Assembly: GCA_963556695.1 (NCBI GenBank)
Contig: CAUWAG010000018.1
Location: forward strand, 5,270,001 to 5,334,000
Reading direction: 5' to 3'
Length of the DNA stretch: 64,000 bases
Origin: Anthostomella pinea
Lineage: Eukaryota; Ascomycota; Sordariomycetes; Xylariales; Xylariaceae
Positions within the stretch are counted from its first letter, which is position 1. Every line of letters starts with the position of its first letter. This document shows, piece after piece, positions 10,341 to 21,845 of the stretch. The notes under the pieces are model-generated. The model was not told the origin of the DNA, made no database searches, and saw nothing but the letters and a program-made list of their open reading frames with translations. The position numbers and the translations under genes are program-made.

Positions 10341-10617
10341 ATGTCGCGTATCTCTCAACCCCTGAAGAAGCCCTCCGCTCACAGGTAAACAAGCCAATCT
10401 GTCCAGGTCAACAGGGGCTAACACATCGAGCAGAACCCAGTCAGAGATGCTGAAGGACTACCTCGCCAGCGGCCCCAACGTGACAGAGAGACTCGTCCAC
10501 AGCGACATCTTGCCACAGAGGACAATGGAGGAACGGCTCAGGCAGAAAGCAGACGACGTAGCTGATCTGGTGAAGCAAAGCAGGGGTGCCAGTGGCGGGT
10601 CGTTACGCTCGGCGTAA
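10341..10617 (+). CDS. Small hypothetical protein, 75 aa, two exons
   Basis: Exons 10341-10384 and 10434-10617 flank a 49-nt intron (donor GTAAAC, branch GCTAAC, acceptor CAG). The product starts MSRISQPLKKPSAHR and continues with a hydrophilic, probably helical body (TMEERLRQKADDVADLVKQ) and a Ser/Gly-rich tail. There is no signal peptide and no membrane segment. ATG 10341 follows AAAA, a good fungal context. I do not recognise a family. Support comes from the well-formed intron that keeps a single continuous frame and from the codon composition. The amphipathic helix could be a binding segment, which is speculation. Confidence 0.6.
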
Positions 10618-11469
10618 AGGGGGGAGGTATTGAATGGTAATGAGATTGGAGGCACGTCTTGTTCTTTCCACGTGTATGATAATGCGTCTATATTGGAAGG
10701 ACGCAGAGTGAAAGGACGGAGTACTGAGCGCGGAGTCGAGGTTGATATATGCAGAGGTCTGGAGTTACGCGAGACCTCACCGCCTCCGGGGTTGGTTCAC
10801 CGTCTCGCTCGTGCGTCGTCGCATACGAGCCAAGAACTCCTAGGAAGAATTCTCAGTACGAATTCTATCAAAATAATCGTTCTGTCGAATGCCAAGGAGA
10901 CATAGTGGTACAAAGAGTGCAATATGGGCGGTAATTGGTGGCGGTGTGTTGACATGGGCCATCGTATCGAGATACCAGGGCCCGAGGGCGAAGATGATTG
11001 AAAACTGACTTGCCCAATTTCTTAAGGTAAAAGCGGGAGAGGAAACGATGATGACGGCGTCAGGAGATCGTTGATCGGAAAGGGTGAGAATGTGTCCTAT
11101 ACCGAGCAATCCGATGTGTATATCATGAAGCATCATGATGCACTACGTGAGCCACCGGATCATGGAATTAGGGAACACACACTCACATTCAAAAGAGAAT
11201 GCACAGCAGGCATGTGTCACGTTACATATCCAGGGACCAGAAGGTGTCTGCAAGTCATTGTTTATGAATCTTCAGACATTGGCTTGATTTGCCAGATGCT
11301 CGAGTGACAAGACTGTTCCAAGGTTGCCAGTCTACTCTGCATCGATTGATAATGTACAGAGTGGGTTGTCACCCACGATCAAGAGCGTAAATACCACGTC
11401 TTCTGTGGCAGTAACGCATGAACAGCAGAATCCAGCTGCCAATGCCACTTCGCGAAATACCGTTGCCGA
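10618..11469. other. Convergent 3' intergenic region; no gene seen
   Basis: Between the stop of the 75-aa gene (+) and the stop of UFD2 (-). Only short frames. Confidence 0.6.
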
Positions 11470-14400
11470 TCAGCCTTCCGTTGTATCCATTGTTGAATGC
11501 AACGAAGCACCCGTTGCCTTCGTCTTGGCAGCTGCTATTCGTTCGGCTTTCCAAGCCTCTATCCGTGCCCTCAGGTCATCTGCAGGTACGACGTCATCGA
11601 TGCTCATCGGGGCTCGTGTGAAAGGATCTAGAGGGTTTGAAAGCAATTGCTGGACGATAGTGGATCGGTCAACAATGTTCTGAGACGGTAGAATGACGGG
11701 GTCATTCATCAACTCTCCCATGAGAGGATCCTCAAACTCGTCCGGTATGTCACCTAGGTCAAGCTCGGCCTGGTCTAGGCGTTGCTTCGCTTCCGCAACC
11801 TGCTTTCTCAGCGAGTCCCACGCAGCGACTACTTCGGGCGCTTTGTGCAGACTGTTCTTGAGCAGCCGAGCTGCGGCTTCAAAGTTCGTCGGCTTGTACG
11901 AACGACCATCCGAAGCAACAGCATCGATAAAGGTCGCTTTCGAGCTCAGGTTGATATAGACGTCAATGAAGTCTGATAGCAACGTCTTCGGGTCGAAGTG
12001 ATACTTCTTGGCATCCTCCACCTTCAACTGGCCTCGTTTCGGACCCACCAGGGTCTCGAGGTTGTAGTTGAGCATGCCTGCCAGTCGTACTACAATCTCT
12101 GGCATGGTGAAAGGGTCACGGAGCGTGTCTGTGAATAGTTTCATCATCCCCATGGTGTCGTTAACCAGCTGCATCCAAGATTGGCACTGGCTTTCTGCTT
12201 GTTCCATATCCGTTCTGGCCTTTTCTCGATCTTCGGGGGACAGCGCGGGATCCTGTAATTGTTTCTGATAGTCATGTATCTTCACGAGCTTCGTCAGGGC
12301 CTCGTCTAGAAGGTATGTAGCATCGTTCAGTAGCAAGTTGACAAATTGCACGAAAAATTGTCGATTGACCCTAAGCATGTTAGGAATGTAGCAAAACTGA
12401 TCTCAATTAGTAACGTACCTGCTTTCTTTACTGAGATTATCCCGGTAGACATCGTTCGGCCAGATCGCCTTGATGACCTGGAAGATCTCATAGCGGATGT
12501 TGAATTTGTCGTAGAACGCTGAGCTGACTCCGCTATGCTCACATTCTGGGCTAATCAGTATATTTTAGCCACACAAGTAGTATCAAAAACATACCGATGT
12601 AAAACTTCATGAGTGAATGCAACAAGTGCTTGTTGGCAAAGTCCGACCCCATCAATGATTCGCCAAACACACCGCGGCTGAGATGATATATGGGCCATGT
12701 GCCAGAAAAGAGGAGTGTGACGAGCGAAGACTTGAGATACGGGTTCTTGATATATTCCGAGGACCTCAAGAATGTGATGCATAGGGCGATGAGCTCATCC
12801 CCTACGGCTGACACGAGGATATCCGGGACATATCTAGGAGAGTAAGCACAAGCTCAGGCCGCAGGTGATCCGCGAATACGTACCTGAAAACGAACTTGAA
12901 GTTCTCTACGATATCTTGAAGAGCATACTCGGGCAGACAGCTGAAAGATGCAGGTTGGTTAGCCGGAAGCGGGAGGCTAATCGGCTTGCCGGGGGCATAG
13001 TCCGTTTGAGTAGCAACTCTGAGAAGCCAGACAGCGACGTGGCGCATGAACATTAAAGATGTTGCCTGTATGCCCTGGTCTGTCACCACTCCTTGAATTG
13101 CATACTTCAAGGCAATGTACTTCTCGACGGTGTTAACGGCGGTTTGGACTTCCCGCTTGGCCATGGCCAGGCGAAGTGGATCCTATTCTAGTCAGCATGG
13201 ATGAGCATGTTCGATCGTCAATATATCAGCTTACGTTCTGCAGTTTGGGCAGTTCATCCTCCATCTGCTTGATGACCTTCTCAACATACTTGATGTCTTT
13301 ATCGAGGTCCTTGAGCTTCGCTTGAGTTGCACCCAAGCCGTAGTGGTGAGCGGCCAGCGTCAGGAAGAAGATGTCGTTGACAAAGTTGGTCTCGCCGTTT
13401 AATCGGACGTTATAGAATGCATCTGCAGTAGCTTGATCGGCATTTACCTTGGTCTCATCGCTCATGTTCACCCGCGGATCTCGCTGGAGGTAGCCGATGT
13501 CCACTTTGTGAATCTTGGAGAAAGTGGTGTCCATGATAGGTTGGAAGAGCTGGTCCAAAATAACTGTCACGTTGACCATGAAACCGTCCGAGGCAACGTC
13601 TGCGGACTTGACTTGTAAAGCACGCCTCTTGTGATTGGCATTCATGGTATACGCAAACCAATTGAGTAAGTGGTTCCTGGATTCCTTGCTGGCCTTCGCG
13701 AAAGCGGTGGCGATGCTCGTCAAATCGCCCTGGTGAGCTTTCAGCGTCATCTGTAGGGAAGTCTGGGAAGATCTGACATGGCCCTTGTCAATAGTCCGGG
13801 GGCTGGAGAAGTACGTCTTCGTCACTTCGGTCTGCAGGGGCGAGATCCTGAAGAAAGGCCCCAAAATGGTTTGGTTCTCGCTTGCCAACGCCATTTGCTC
13901 TCTTGTCATGCCTGGAGTCTGCTGCACTTGAAAGCAAGGATGTTCCGCGAGGGCATCAAGGAGCACCGGATATCTCGAGTACGTGACCAAACACTACAAT
14001 CGTCAGCGGTGCCCTGCGTTCAGGGGGTCAATATGATCTCACATTGACTAGAGGTTTGTAGTCATCGTTCATGGTCAGACTGGCCAGTCTTTGACTGATT
14101 TGGACCATGGACTCGGTGAAGATTGAAGCAATGGAGTCATCTTCCTTCATACGCGACACTGCTTCCGAGAAGAAATCTAGGCACACGCTATCTTCGTTGT
14201 CGTGGTTGCGAAGGAGGTAGGGCACCAGCGTATCGTGGGACGGGTTGGGGTCCCGGCTGTTGGTCATTAGCACGTGGCACGAAAGAAGCCAGGAACCAGC
14301 ACCAGGTGACATACCCAAAGTACTCCGGCATTGTGAGTGCAAAAATGCAGTTGCTCATGCACAACCGTTTGGCCTCGTGCAATATTGCCTCCTTCTCTTC

Positions 14401-15178
14401 AGTTGGACGTCTTGATGGTTTGTTCGCTCGCATCACCCGTTTCCAGCAGGGCAGTAGGTAACCCATGAGCGCCTTGGTTTCCGGCACATATCTAGATGCC
14501 TCGAGTATGGCCGAGTCAATAGTGGAAGCGGTGAGTTTGACTGGATCGCCCGACTGTTCCAGCTCTGATTTCAGGTCGGGTAAGTAGGTCAGTCTGGCAC
14601 CCTGGCTATTGACTGTATGGTGCTCTTCCAGTGTGACTTGAAAGATGTCCCCCAGTACTCTGTTCGACCAATCCTCGAGTCGCTCTTCCTTCGCGATGTT
14701 GATCTTCTTGGACGGAGGTGCTGCTGCTCGCGGTGTGTCAACAGCCGCTGCTGGTCTCTTGAGGTTGCGACTGTTACCTGAATCGCCAGACATGTTACTT
14801 CCGGATGTCGACTTCTTCCTACTTCCCAACTGTGTGAAGTGGTTACCGGCCGAGGGCTTGTTTGCCGAGGCGGGCGCAGGTGTGATGGTTATCTTGCGGT
14901 TCGGGGTCTGGCTTCGGGAAGCATTCTCTGGGTTTGGCGAACTCGCTTTCGAGGGTTCGGCCGAGGGTGATGAGGTGGAGGGCTCGGAGGTGGTGTTACT
15001 GTCGGCAGATCTGGAGCTCGAAGAAGCGGCGGTCATATTTGCCAGCTTCGCCAGACGCCGTTGGCGCATCTACAATAGAAGTCAGCGCGAGGAATATCCA
15101 GAGGCCTGACTGATCCGTGTCACCTACCTGCTCTGCCGGCGGCAGCGTCGGCTCTGGCTGCTGCTCGTTCGTATCCAT
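11470..15178 (-). CDS. UFD2: Ubiquitin conjugation factor E4 (UFD2)
   Basis: Eight exons: 15178-15128, 15069-14315, 14256-14043, 13993-13235, 13182-12884, 12833-12595, 12545-12419, 12370-11470, giving 1,114 aa, close to fungal Ufd2. Introns are 48-58 nt with GT-AG ends. The N-terminus is low-complexity Ser/Pro-rich and precedes EERLEDWSNRVLGDIFQVTL. The middle carries the conserved E4 core (DDSIASIFTESMVQISQRL, NRQFFVQFVNLLLNDATYLL, GMLNYNLETLVGPKRGQLKV). Residues about 1022-1095 form the U-box (EFEDPLMGELMNDPVILPS, IVQQLLSNPLDPFTRAP). Known family role: elongation of ubiquitin chains on preformed conjugates, working with Cdc48 in the UFD and ER-associated degradation pathways. The acceptor of intron 6 must be the second of two AGs 5 nt apart (TTAG then CCCAG) to hold the frame. 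Confidence 0.96.
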
Positions 15179-17582
15179 GATGGCTGACTGTGACTGCGTG
15201 ACTGTGAAAGGCGATCTGATGGTTAATGAGATTAATGATTAATCCGAGGTGCCTCGAGGTTAACAAGGCTGGGTGAAGGTAAGCAGCTGCAGTATCGGAG
15301 TTTAGCTGCGGATGGACGTAAATGGAATTCACCATTGAAGTATGACACACCAGGCTCCAGTTATCAGTAATCGGTTATCGCCAGCGGCCGGCCTGCCCCT
15401 CCGCGGGGAAATAGCTGAGGTACCTAGGTAGACGAGAGCTCAGGCCAGCGGGGGATCTTCTCCCGAGGTTTTGCCCAGGCACGTGCTTGGCTCGTTGACA
15501 CTGTCTGAAATACCCACTATCTTCTACCAACGTTCGAAGGTATGAATTCTTTCCAGAGCTGAGGTCCTCAAGGAACAACCGCGTTGGTCCGATATAGTAG
15601 GGCTTGTAGCGCAGTAAGTCTTTGAATGCTAACAGAGTGACTTACTAATGCGAACAGAGCTGTTGATATACCATTTTATGACGCTTCCCGTTGCGCTCTA
15701 TGGCGTATGTGCTTTAGCTCACTCTCACGGCTATTTGCGATTCGGTAAACCACACATCGGATCACAGGTCGCTATCATATAGGCGAACAGTCTAGGGAGT
15801 CACCTCAAAGTCCAGAACCGATGAGAATCTTCTCCTTGAGATAAAGGAGAAGAAGCTGTGGCAAGCAGACTAAATAAACCGCCCGTAAATGCCATAGAAA
15901 GCATTCTTTACAGGACGAGAGCTTTGAAGTATCTAAAGGAACTTGGGGGAGATGTCAAAGCTCTCTTGAGCACCTTCTGATCTAACATGGAACCCTGGAA
16001 ACAGCTGAGGCTTGTATTGCATTTGGCTTGGCTCTGCTATTTGTTCATTGAAAGCCAGATCTGTCAGGAATCCATACCTGGGGCTCGTTCCAGAGCGCAA
16101 ACTTCCAAGCAAAACAGCAACCTTCCTACCTCTCCTACCTTACCTTAGGTTTTCTGCCTGGCCTCAAGATGTCCAGCGGAGCAGCCATAGTACTCTGTAT
16201 AGCCACAGTGGCTGACGAGGCGGCGCCGGGACAGGTCCGGACATACTGGACTTGGAACTGAACTTGAAAGTTATCAGCCTGGCTATAGCAATGTACAGGT
16301 CGACCATCTTGTAACTGCCCGACTAAAACGCGCCTCAACCTTCCACCTGGTGTTGGTGTGCTTGACACTCCAACCCCGATCGTTCGCGGCGTGTCGTCTA
16401 CGGCGAGTCGCCCTCGATCAAGTTCACAGACCGAGGTCGATCACAAAGGATAGGTGCTCGAGGGCCAAAAGACGATATCGACTTTAACAAGCCGGACATG
16501 GCAGTACCTCTCTTTCCGGACGGCCAAGCATCCGACGGCATTCTATAAACATCTGCTCTGGTACCAAAAGAACCGCGCGCTCCGATTACGATATGCCAAC
16601 GTGGTCGGCAGGAGACGGATTTATTTGTCATGTTCTTATAGACTGCCATATCGCCTTCGGGCTGTAAGGGCTCTGGATTCCGATTCGACCCGCTCAGCAT
16701 ACACCCAGGTCTACGTCATTCCAGCACGGCTGGCCACAACTTTGGGACAGACCAAGGTCCAAGGAGGCTTCATGCACCGACATGTATGATCGGAAGTGGT
16801 TGGACGTTGGAGTGTGGATACAATGTCTTTCTGCCTGAGATTATCTTCGGTGGTGTTACGCTGCTATCCGCGCCTGGTTCTTTCCGAGCCCCACTTCGGG
16901 AAGCGATCTTGACTTGCAAGAGACCAATCGCCACCAATGCCACGCAGCCCTTTACTCAGCTCAGCAAGAGCGCCAGGGGCCTTTCCACGTGCATTCTAGC
17001 CAGGTCGAAAACTGCAGCCAACGATATCGTGCTGATGATATTAATACTTGCTGCAGGGCTGATCACCAGCACCCGGGTGACTGGTCAGCTATCTGACACG
17101 GGGTGTCATGCAGATCTCCCCCAAGTGCGGTTGGGGGTCGCCGACCACCTACCAGTTCGCATTGGTGCTATCTGGGTAGAGGGAGGTGACGGGCGTCTAG
17201 GTACACGAAGTCCATGCCATCGAGGAGCTCTCATGGAAAAGAGCCGACTTGACCTGCCGAGACCCAGACTCATCCGTTTTGGACTTTCACGGTCCACAAC
17301 GGCACCTCGTGTTGACGCTCATTATGCGTAAACTTGTGTGTATGTTGTGTGCGATCCCAGCGGCTTGGCTTCACCCTCCGACTTTCAGCCCGGAGCAGCA
17401 AAATTGCAAGCTGCAAGAACAACGATTGAAATGGTGGGTGCTGAAGGCGCAGAGTCCGGTATCGCCTTGTCAATTCAGCTTTGTGGCTAATTTCTTACCA
17501 ATCCTGACTATACAGTCTTTCTTCTAAATGCGATGCGCCCGGCAGCTGGATTTCCGAATCACAACTCCGTCTGATCACCGAT

Positions 17583-17613
17583 GACTGATGACTGATCACT
17601 GGTCACTGGTCAC
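17583..17613. repeat. Tandem heptamers GATGACT-like and CACTGGT x2
   Basis: Two adjacent short arrays. CACTGGT is a rotation of the reverse complement of the heptamer repeated at 44789-44823. Confidence 0.75.
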
Positions 17614-18789
17614 AAAATCAGTTCCCAAATGGACACCCTGCCGAACCAATGTCATACTTCACTGTGCTTCAGGTATATGGACGCAAACATCCCTTCAGAG
17701 TCTGCCAACAAGTGTCTCCTATTACCGCGAGCAAACAATCTCGAGCGTCTCCAGCTTATCTCACACGCTCATATCGTAGCACAACATGAACGACTGAGGC
17801 CCCCGGTCCCACAGGCCCTTGTGGCTGTTCGCGTACTTGAAGAAATAATTGGATGGGCACCGTCCCATTCTTGCTGTGCACAAGCTTCACCATCGCAGCA
17901 GAGTTCGTGTTAACCTTTGCGGGCCGCTCCTGCCGCCGTCTTACACACGCGAATAGATACTGAACCTCCCAGGAATGCATCAACGAGCCTCCAGACTATA
18001 AGATCATCGCAACGCTAGTTCCCGTCTCATCACTGCAGCACGGAGTACGCGGCTATATTTCGGCCAGAGGCTCCTCTCAGCTTCTGAGCATCTCCCTCGC
18101 AGATGTGGTCGATTGGACCAGCCTCTTCACAACTCTTCATTTCCTTCAGTGAAGGTCCAGTCTCACCATTTTCTGTGTAGCCGGCAAGCGCAGCAGCCGA
18201 AGTGAATGCCCGGGACTTTCCACGGTAGGCTTGATACCTTTGTCTTCTACCGTCTTATTCGCCCCTTGGATCCGTCCATCACATCCTCAGTGCCGTCTTG
18301 GCCCGGCAATGTTCAATCCCTCGGGAGTCATCTCGGCCAGCACAGAACAGAGTCACTGCCTACATCCTGCAAGATTCCAACGTCAGGTTCATGACTCGAA
18401 TCTTGGAACGCATACCTGCCTTTTAGCTCGACGGCCGTTCACATGGTGGCTATGGCGGCCATTACTTGATGGCCCTCTGCCACTCTTCGCTGCATCTGCC
18501 CAAGTTGTCAGACGGGTATCCGCAGTCTTCTGAAGCTTCCATTGGCGATGTTGTGTTCCCGCCACAGACTTCTCCATACGAGACCAATTTTCGTCAGGGA
18601 CGGAAAGTTGCAGGAGCCGTGTAACACACCTGGTCTGGCCTGTGCTGGCTACCTGGTCGCTATCTGGATCTCCGCGATCCAAATTGCGTGATCCCCCAAT
18701 TCTCCCTTCTCCAAGCACACGGCAATGTGTCGTGTGAAGCGTCATAGCCTCATCTGGTAGCGCAGGCCTTGGGGAGGCTGAGGGGAGGG

Positions 18790-18796
18790 TATATAT
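18790..18796 (+). promoter_or_regulatory. TATA-like element
   Basis: TATATAT within GGGTATATATGCACC, about 270 bp upstream of the chosen start of the membrane-protein gene. Placement is plausible; function is inferred. Confidence 0.35.
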
Positions 18797-19060
18797 GCAC
18801 CCGCACGGCGGACATCTTGCTGCATGGCCGATAGATAAGACTGATGCTGGCTTGTCGCTTCCTGGGAGTAGTGTCTCTCATATTGGTCTCTCCAAGCCAT
18901 ACGGAGATTTCGAGGTCGTCCACATTCGTTTAAGCATCCTCACCGCTTTAGTCCTTTCGATTTTGGCTTATACCCAAAACATGCCTCTCGTTCCTTGTCT
19001 CTATTTACCTCATTTAAATATATATCTATGATAGACAAGTCTCGGCCTCAGACCCTTACC

Positions 19061-20993
19061 ATGGATTGTCAAGGGGCAAGCATTTCTAGCGACAACTGCA
19101 TCAATATCACAGAACCCCTTAATCATGGACGGAAAGAGGACAGTCCCGAACAGGTCAATTCGAGAGATCCGGCAACATGTTTGGAAGAATGCCAGACAGA
19201 AATCATTGATGTCCCTTTCCAAAGCCTCGGAGATGCTTGTCGCCACTTGCAACGTTATGACGGCCCCCTCTTGGAACTATACTGCTGCGACGCAAAGTGT
19301 GGCGTTTGGATTGATGCAGTTGGACAAAGTCGTAAGTAACGACGTCGGCCATCAGGCAAGACGCATGAACCAGGCTTCGTTGACAATGTTCCTCAGCTAA
19401 TGTCGACCTAATCATTAATAAATGCCAAAAGTAAGCATTAGGTCTTCACTCACTCTTATGCAAACATTAACAAATACTAGTAACGACTACTACTCCATCT
19501 CCGACCCTGGGCCTGGGTCAACTTGTCCCCCTGAGCGAGGGAATAACGCACCAGGTCTTCCACCTGGCCCGACAAATACCCAGGGTTCAGAATCACGCGC
19601 AAGTATTGAAGCTTCAATAGCGACCACTGCGACTATTGCGAGTACTGTACCGCCAGCATCTACGAGTGCCGTATCGCGATCATCTACGTCTGCCGTACCG
19701 CGATCATCTACGTCTGCCGTACCGCGAGCATCTTTGTCTTCCAGCCCTTCGTTACCATCTACACACAACCCATCTAATTCGACCTCGAGTGCCGCCCATT
19801 TCACCGCCACGTCAACCGGCCTGACAGAAGGGGGTAAGGCGGCCATAGGTATATGCTCAGTCCTCGTGATAATATCAATAATTGCCCTTCTGGGATTCCT
19901 TGCCCGTCGCCGAAGGGAAGGCTCGAGGAGTTATGTCGGTACCGTAGCTCACCACAATCGTTCATTTTCTGAACCTCCTAGCGGCTCTCGCACGCCTCTG
20001 ATATCTCCGCCACCCACTGGATCATCGAGGAACCTCAGCTTAACACCACCTGCGCGGTTGAGTGATCGCAGGTTTCTCCACTCGATGCGAATGTCACGCT
20101 CATCACCGAGTCCAGGCGGGGACGACCTGGCCTCCCCGGCGTCTCCTATATACGCACCTACCCATAGCAGACTTGTGCCCCGGCACGAGCGCCGGGTGAC
20201 CACAAGCAGCATCAAATTCCCGCTTTCAGCACCGCCCCCGACAGCGACGCACTACTACGCGCGGAGCAGCGTCTACTCCCTCAGCAGTGGCCCCGGCACA
20301 TCGACCATCACATTCGCTTCGCACAAGGCCAGCTCCATCAACTCGGGCACCGCAACAGTAGCCGGCACAAGCACACCACCCCTATCACCCACGCGCCCGC
20401 CACGTCCGCATGATGGACCGCTCGAGATCCCAGATCTGGTAAAGCCCGCTGGGCCCCCACCAAATCGCGCACTCCCGCCACCGCCGCCCAACCACCCGAA
20501 TTCACCCACCTTCTCCGTGTCTCCCGTCTCGCCACTATCACCCACCTTCTCCCCGCGACCCCTCGCCCTCGGCGGCGGCAGCAGCCCGGCCATCAGCGCC
20601 GTCGCCATCCCTCCACCCGGCCGGCACGACCATGACAGCATCAACAGCAACAACACCACTAATACCAAAAGCAGACACCACCACTCACACCACCAGCATC
20701 ACCAACACCATCACGACCCTGCCGCCATCGGCATAGCCCTCTCGGCCTCGACGTCCACAAAGGAACTCTGTGATCTTACCGAGTCGTACGCGCGCGAGAC
20801 GCGCGAGAGCTGGGGCAGCTGGAGCGGGGCCGGCGGAGGCGGGCCGGGCACGAACCCGGCGGCCCCCAAGAGGGGGAGTAATAGCCCGCGGGGCTCGGCG
20901 GATAGGAAGGGTGGTGGTGGTGGTGGTGGTGGTGGTGGCTCGTCTGTTGCGCTCCAGGAGTTGGACCTGGAGAAGCTTGGGGGACGGTATTGA
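19061..20993 (+). CDS. Single-pass membrane protein, Cys-rich N-terminus, low-complexity cytoplasmic tail
   Basis: Exons 19061-19331, 19397-19430 and 19481-20993 encode 605 aa; the 34-nt middle exon makes CGVWIDAVGQ run into NVDLIINKCQ and then DYYSISDPG. Residues 1-120 contain about ten Cys, including YCCDAKCGVWID. A Ser/Thr-rich stalk has three 8-residue repeats (STSAVPRS), and one membrane segment (IGICSVLVIISIIALLGFLA, about 222-242) is followed by RRRREG. The C-terminal 360 residues are Pro/Ser-rich with a His-rich run and poly-Gly. The layout resembles fungal wall-stress sensor-like surface proteins, but the Cys module is not a WSC domain I can confirm. No N-terminal signal peptide is visible. 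ATG 19061 has a strong ACCATGG context; an in-frame ATG at 19028 would add 11 residues. Confidence 0.8.
19659..19730 (+). repeat. 24-bp coding tandem repeat, three copies
   Basis: Each unit encodes STSAV(S/P)R(S/A) in the Ser/Thr-rich stalk of the membrane protein. Copies two and three differ by one base. Likely to vary in copy number between strains. Confidence 0.9.
20909..20938 (+). repeat. (GGT)10 microsatellite encoding poly-Gly
   Basis: Uninterrupted GGT trinucleotides near the 3' end of the membrane-protein gene; a length change stays in frame. Confidence 0.9.
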
Positions 20994-21267
20994 TGGGGCT
21001 TGGGTTGTAAGTTGAGATTCAAAGGGTGGAGGGGAGTGGGTGTTGGTATGGCAAAAGGTAAAGGGTAGAGAGGGGTTGGGGTATAGGTGTATGGGGCATC
21101 CTTTAGACGGCGGCTGTATGTTTGTCAAGATAGCTGGCTATCTCCTTGCTGGTGTATAGGTGACGGGGAATGGGGTTGTAGTGTAGGGATATGTGAGGGA
21201 AGATGACTGGGGTCAATGTAATTGCTAGTAGGGCATGTAGTCAGCAGTCAATACATCCTAGACATAC

Positions 21268-21480
21268 AGATGTCGGGGATGGTAAAGGTTAGCGTCTCCA
21301 TATGATGGGTCCGTACTTCGCCTGCTAGATATGCGCAGATATACATGGTAATCAACAAAATCTCAGAGTGATGTAGAGATGGTCACTTCCCATTATGTTA
21401 TAGCGTGCGAATTACCATCACATACGGACCCAGAGCCCCCTGGTATATGGAGACGCTAACCTTTACCATCCCCGACATCT
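21268..21480. mobile_element. 213-bp foldback / MITE-like element
   Basis: Outer arms of 36 bp, 21268-21303 and 21445-21480, are perfect inverted copies starting AGATGTCGGGGATGGTAAAG. Second-tier arms TGGGTCCGTA (21306-21315) and TACGGACCCA (21423-21432) and third-tier arms ATGGTAAT (21345-21352) and ATTACCAT (21411-21418) continue the symmetry, with about a 10-nt offset from a small indel. The whole unit can fold into one long hairpin. No clear target duplication is visible, so a MITE is inferred; a local inverted duplication is the alternative. Confidence 0.7.
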
Positions 21481-21494
21481 ATAGTCAAAACAGA

Positions 21495-21524
21495 AAGGGA
21501 CTGGAAGGGACTGGAAGGGACTGG
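21495..21524. repeat. 10-bp tandem repeat, three copies
   Basis: AAGGGACTGG repeated three times, 15 bp right of the foldback element. Confidence 0.9.
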
Positions 21525-21845
21525 CCAGTGATGTTGTAGATACACACTGAAGCCAACACAACGCCGGCGTGAGGTCAACCTGAAGCGACAATGCCGAAGT
21601 GGATTGTTGTTGGTGATGTGACAGGTCATGTGTAATGGTCAGACAGTCAACATGCACGTCACAACCCACCAGTAGCATTGCTCAATCTCACCAGACAGCG
21701 TGCATGTAAGCGGCATATCACACGTGCTCGTAAGCAAGGGATAGGTATCGTCCCATTCTTATTCTGACTACTGCACACAAGAGACCTTACTCTATTCTAA
21801 CCTCCTATCGTGTTTCGTCGTGATCATGATCTTTCATTCAATCGT

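Larger units (their letters stand above)
15179..19060. other. 3.9-kb intergenic region; no gene supported
   Basis: Between the divergent starts of UFD2 and the membrane-protein gene. It has many short frames but none with a domain or with splice-linked continuity. It includes tandem heptamers at 16751-16764 (ACCAAGG/TCCAAGG) and 17597-17610 (CACTGGT x2), and a TATA-like element at 18790. Confidence 0.55.
20994..21845. other. Convergent intergenic region with a foldback element
   Basis: Between the stops of the membrane-protein gene and the reductase. It holds the 213-bp nested palindrome (21268-21480) and a 10-bp triplicate. No coding potential seen. Confidence 0.6.

Noticed and set aside
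16786..17331. 181-codon plus-strand frame
   Set aside because: No recognisable domain, no splice-linked neighbours, and it overlaps opposite-strand frames of similar quality.
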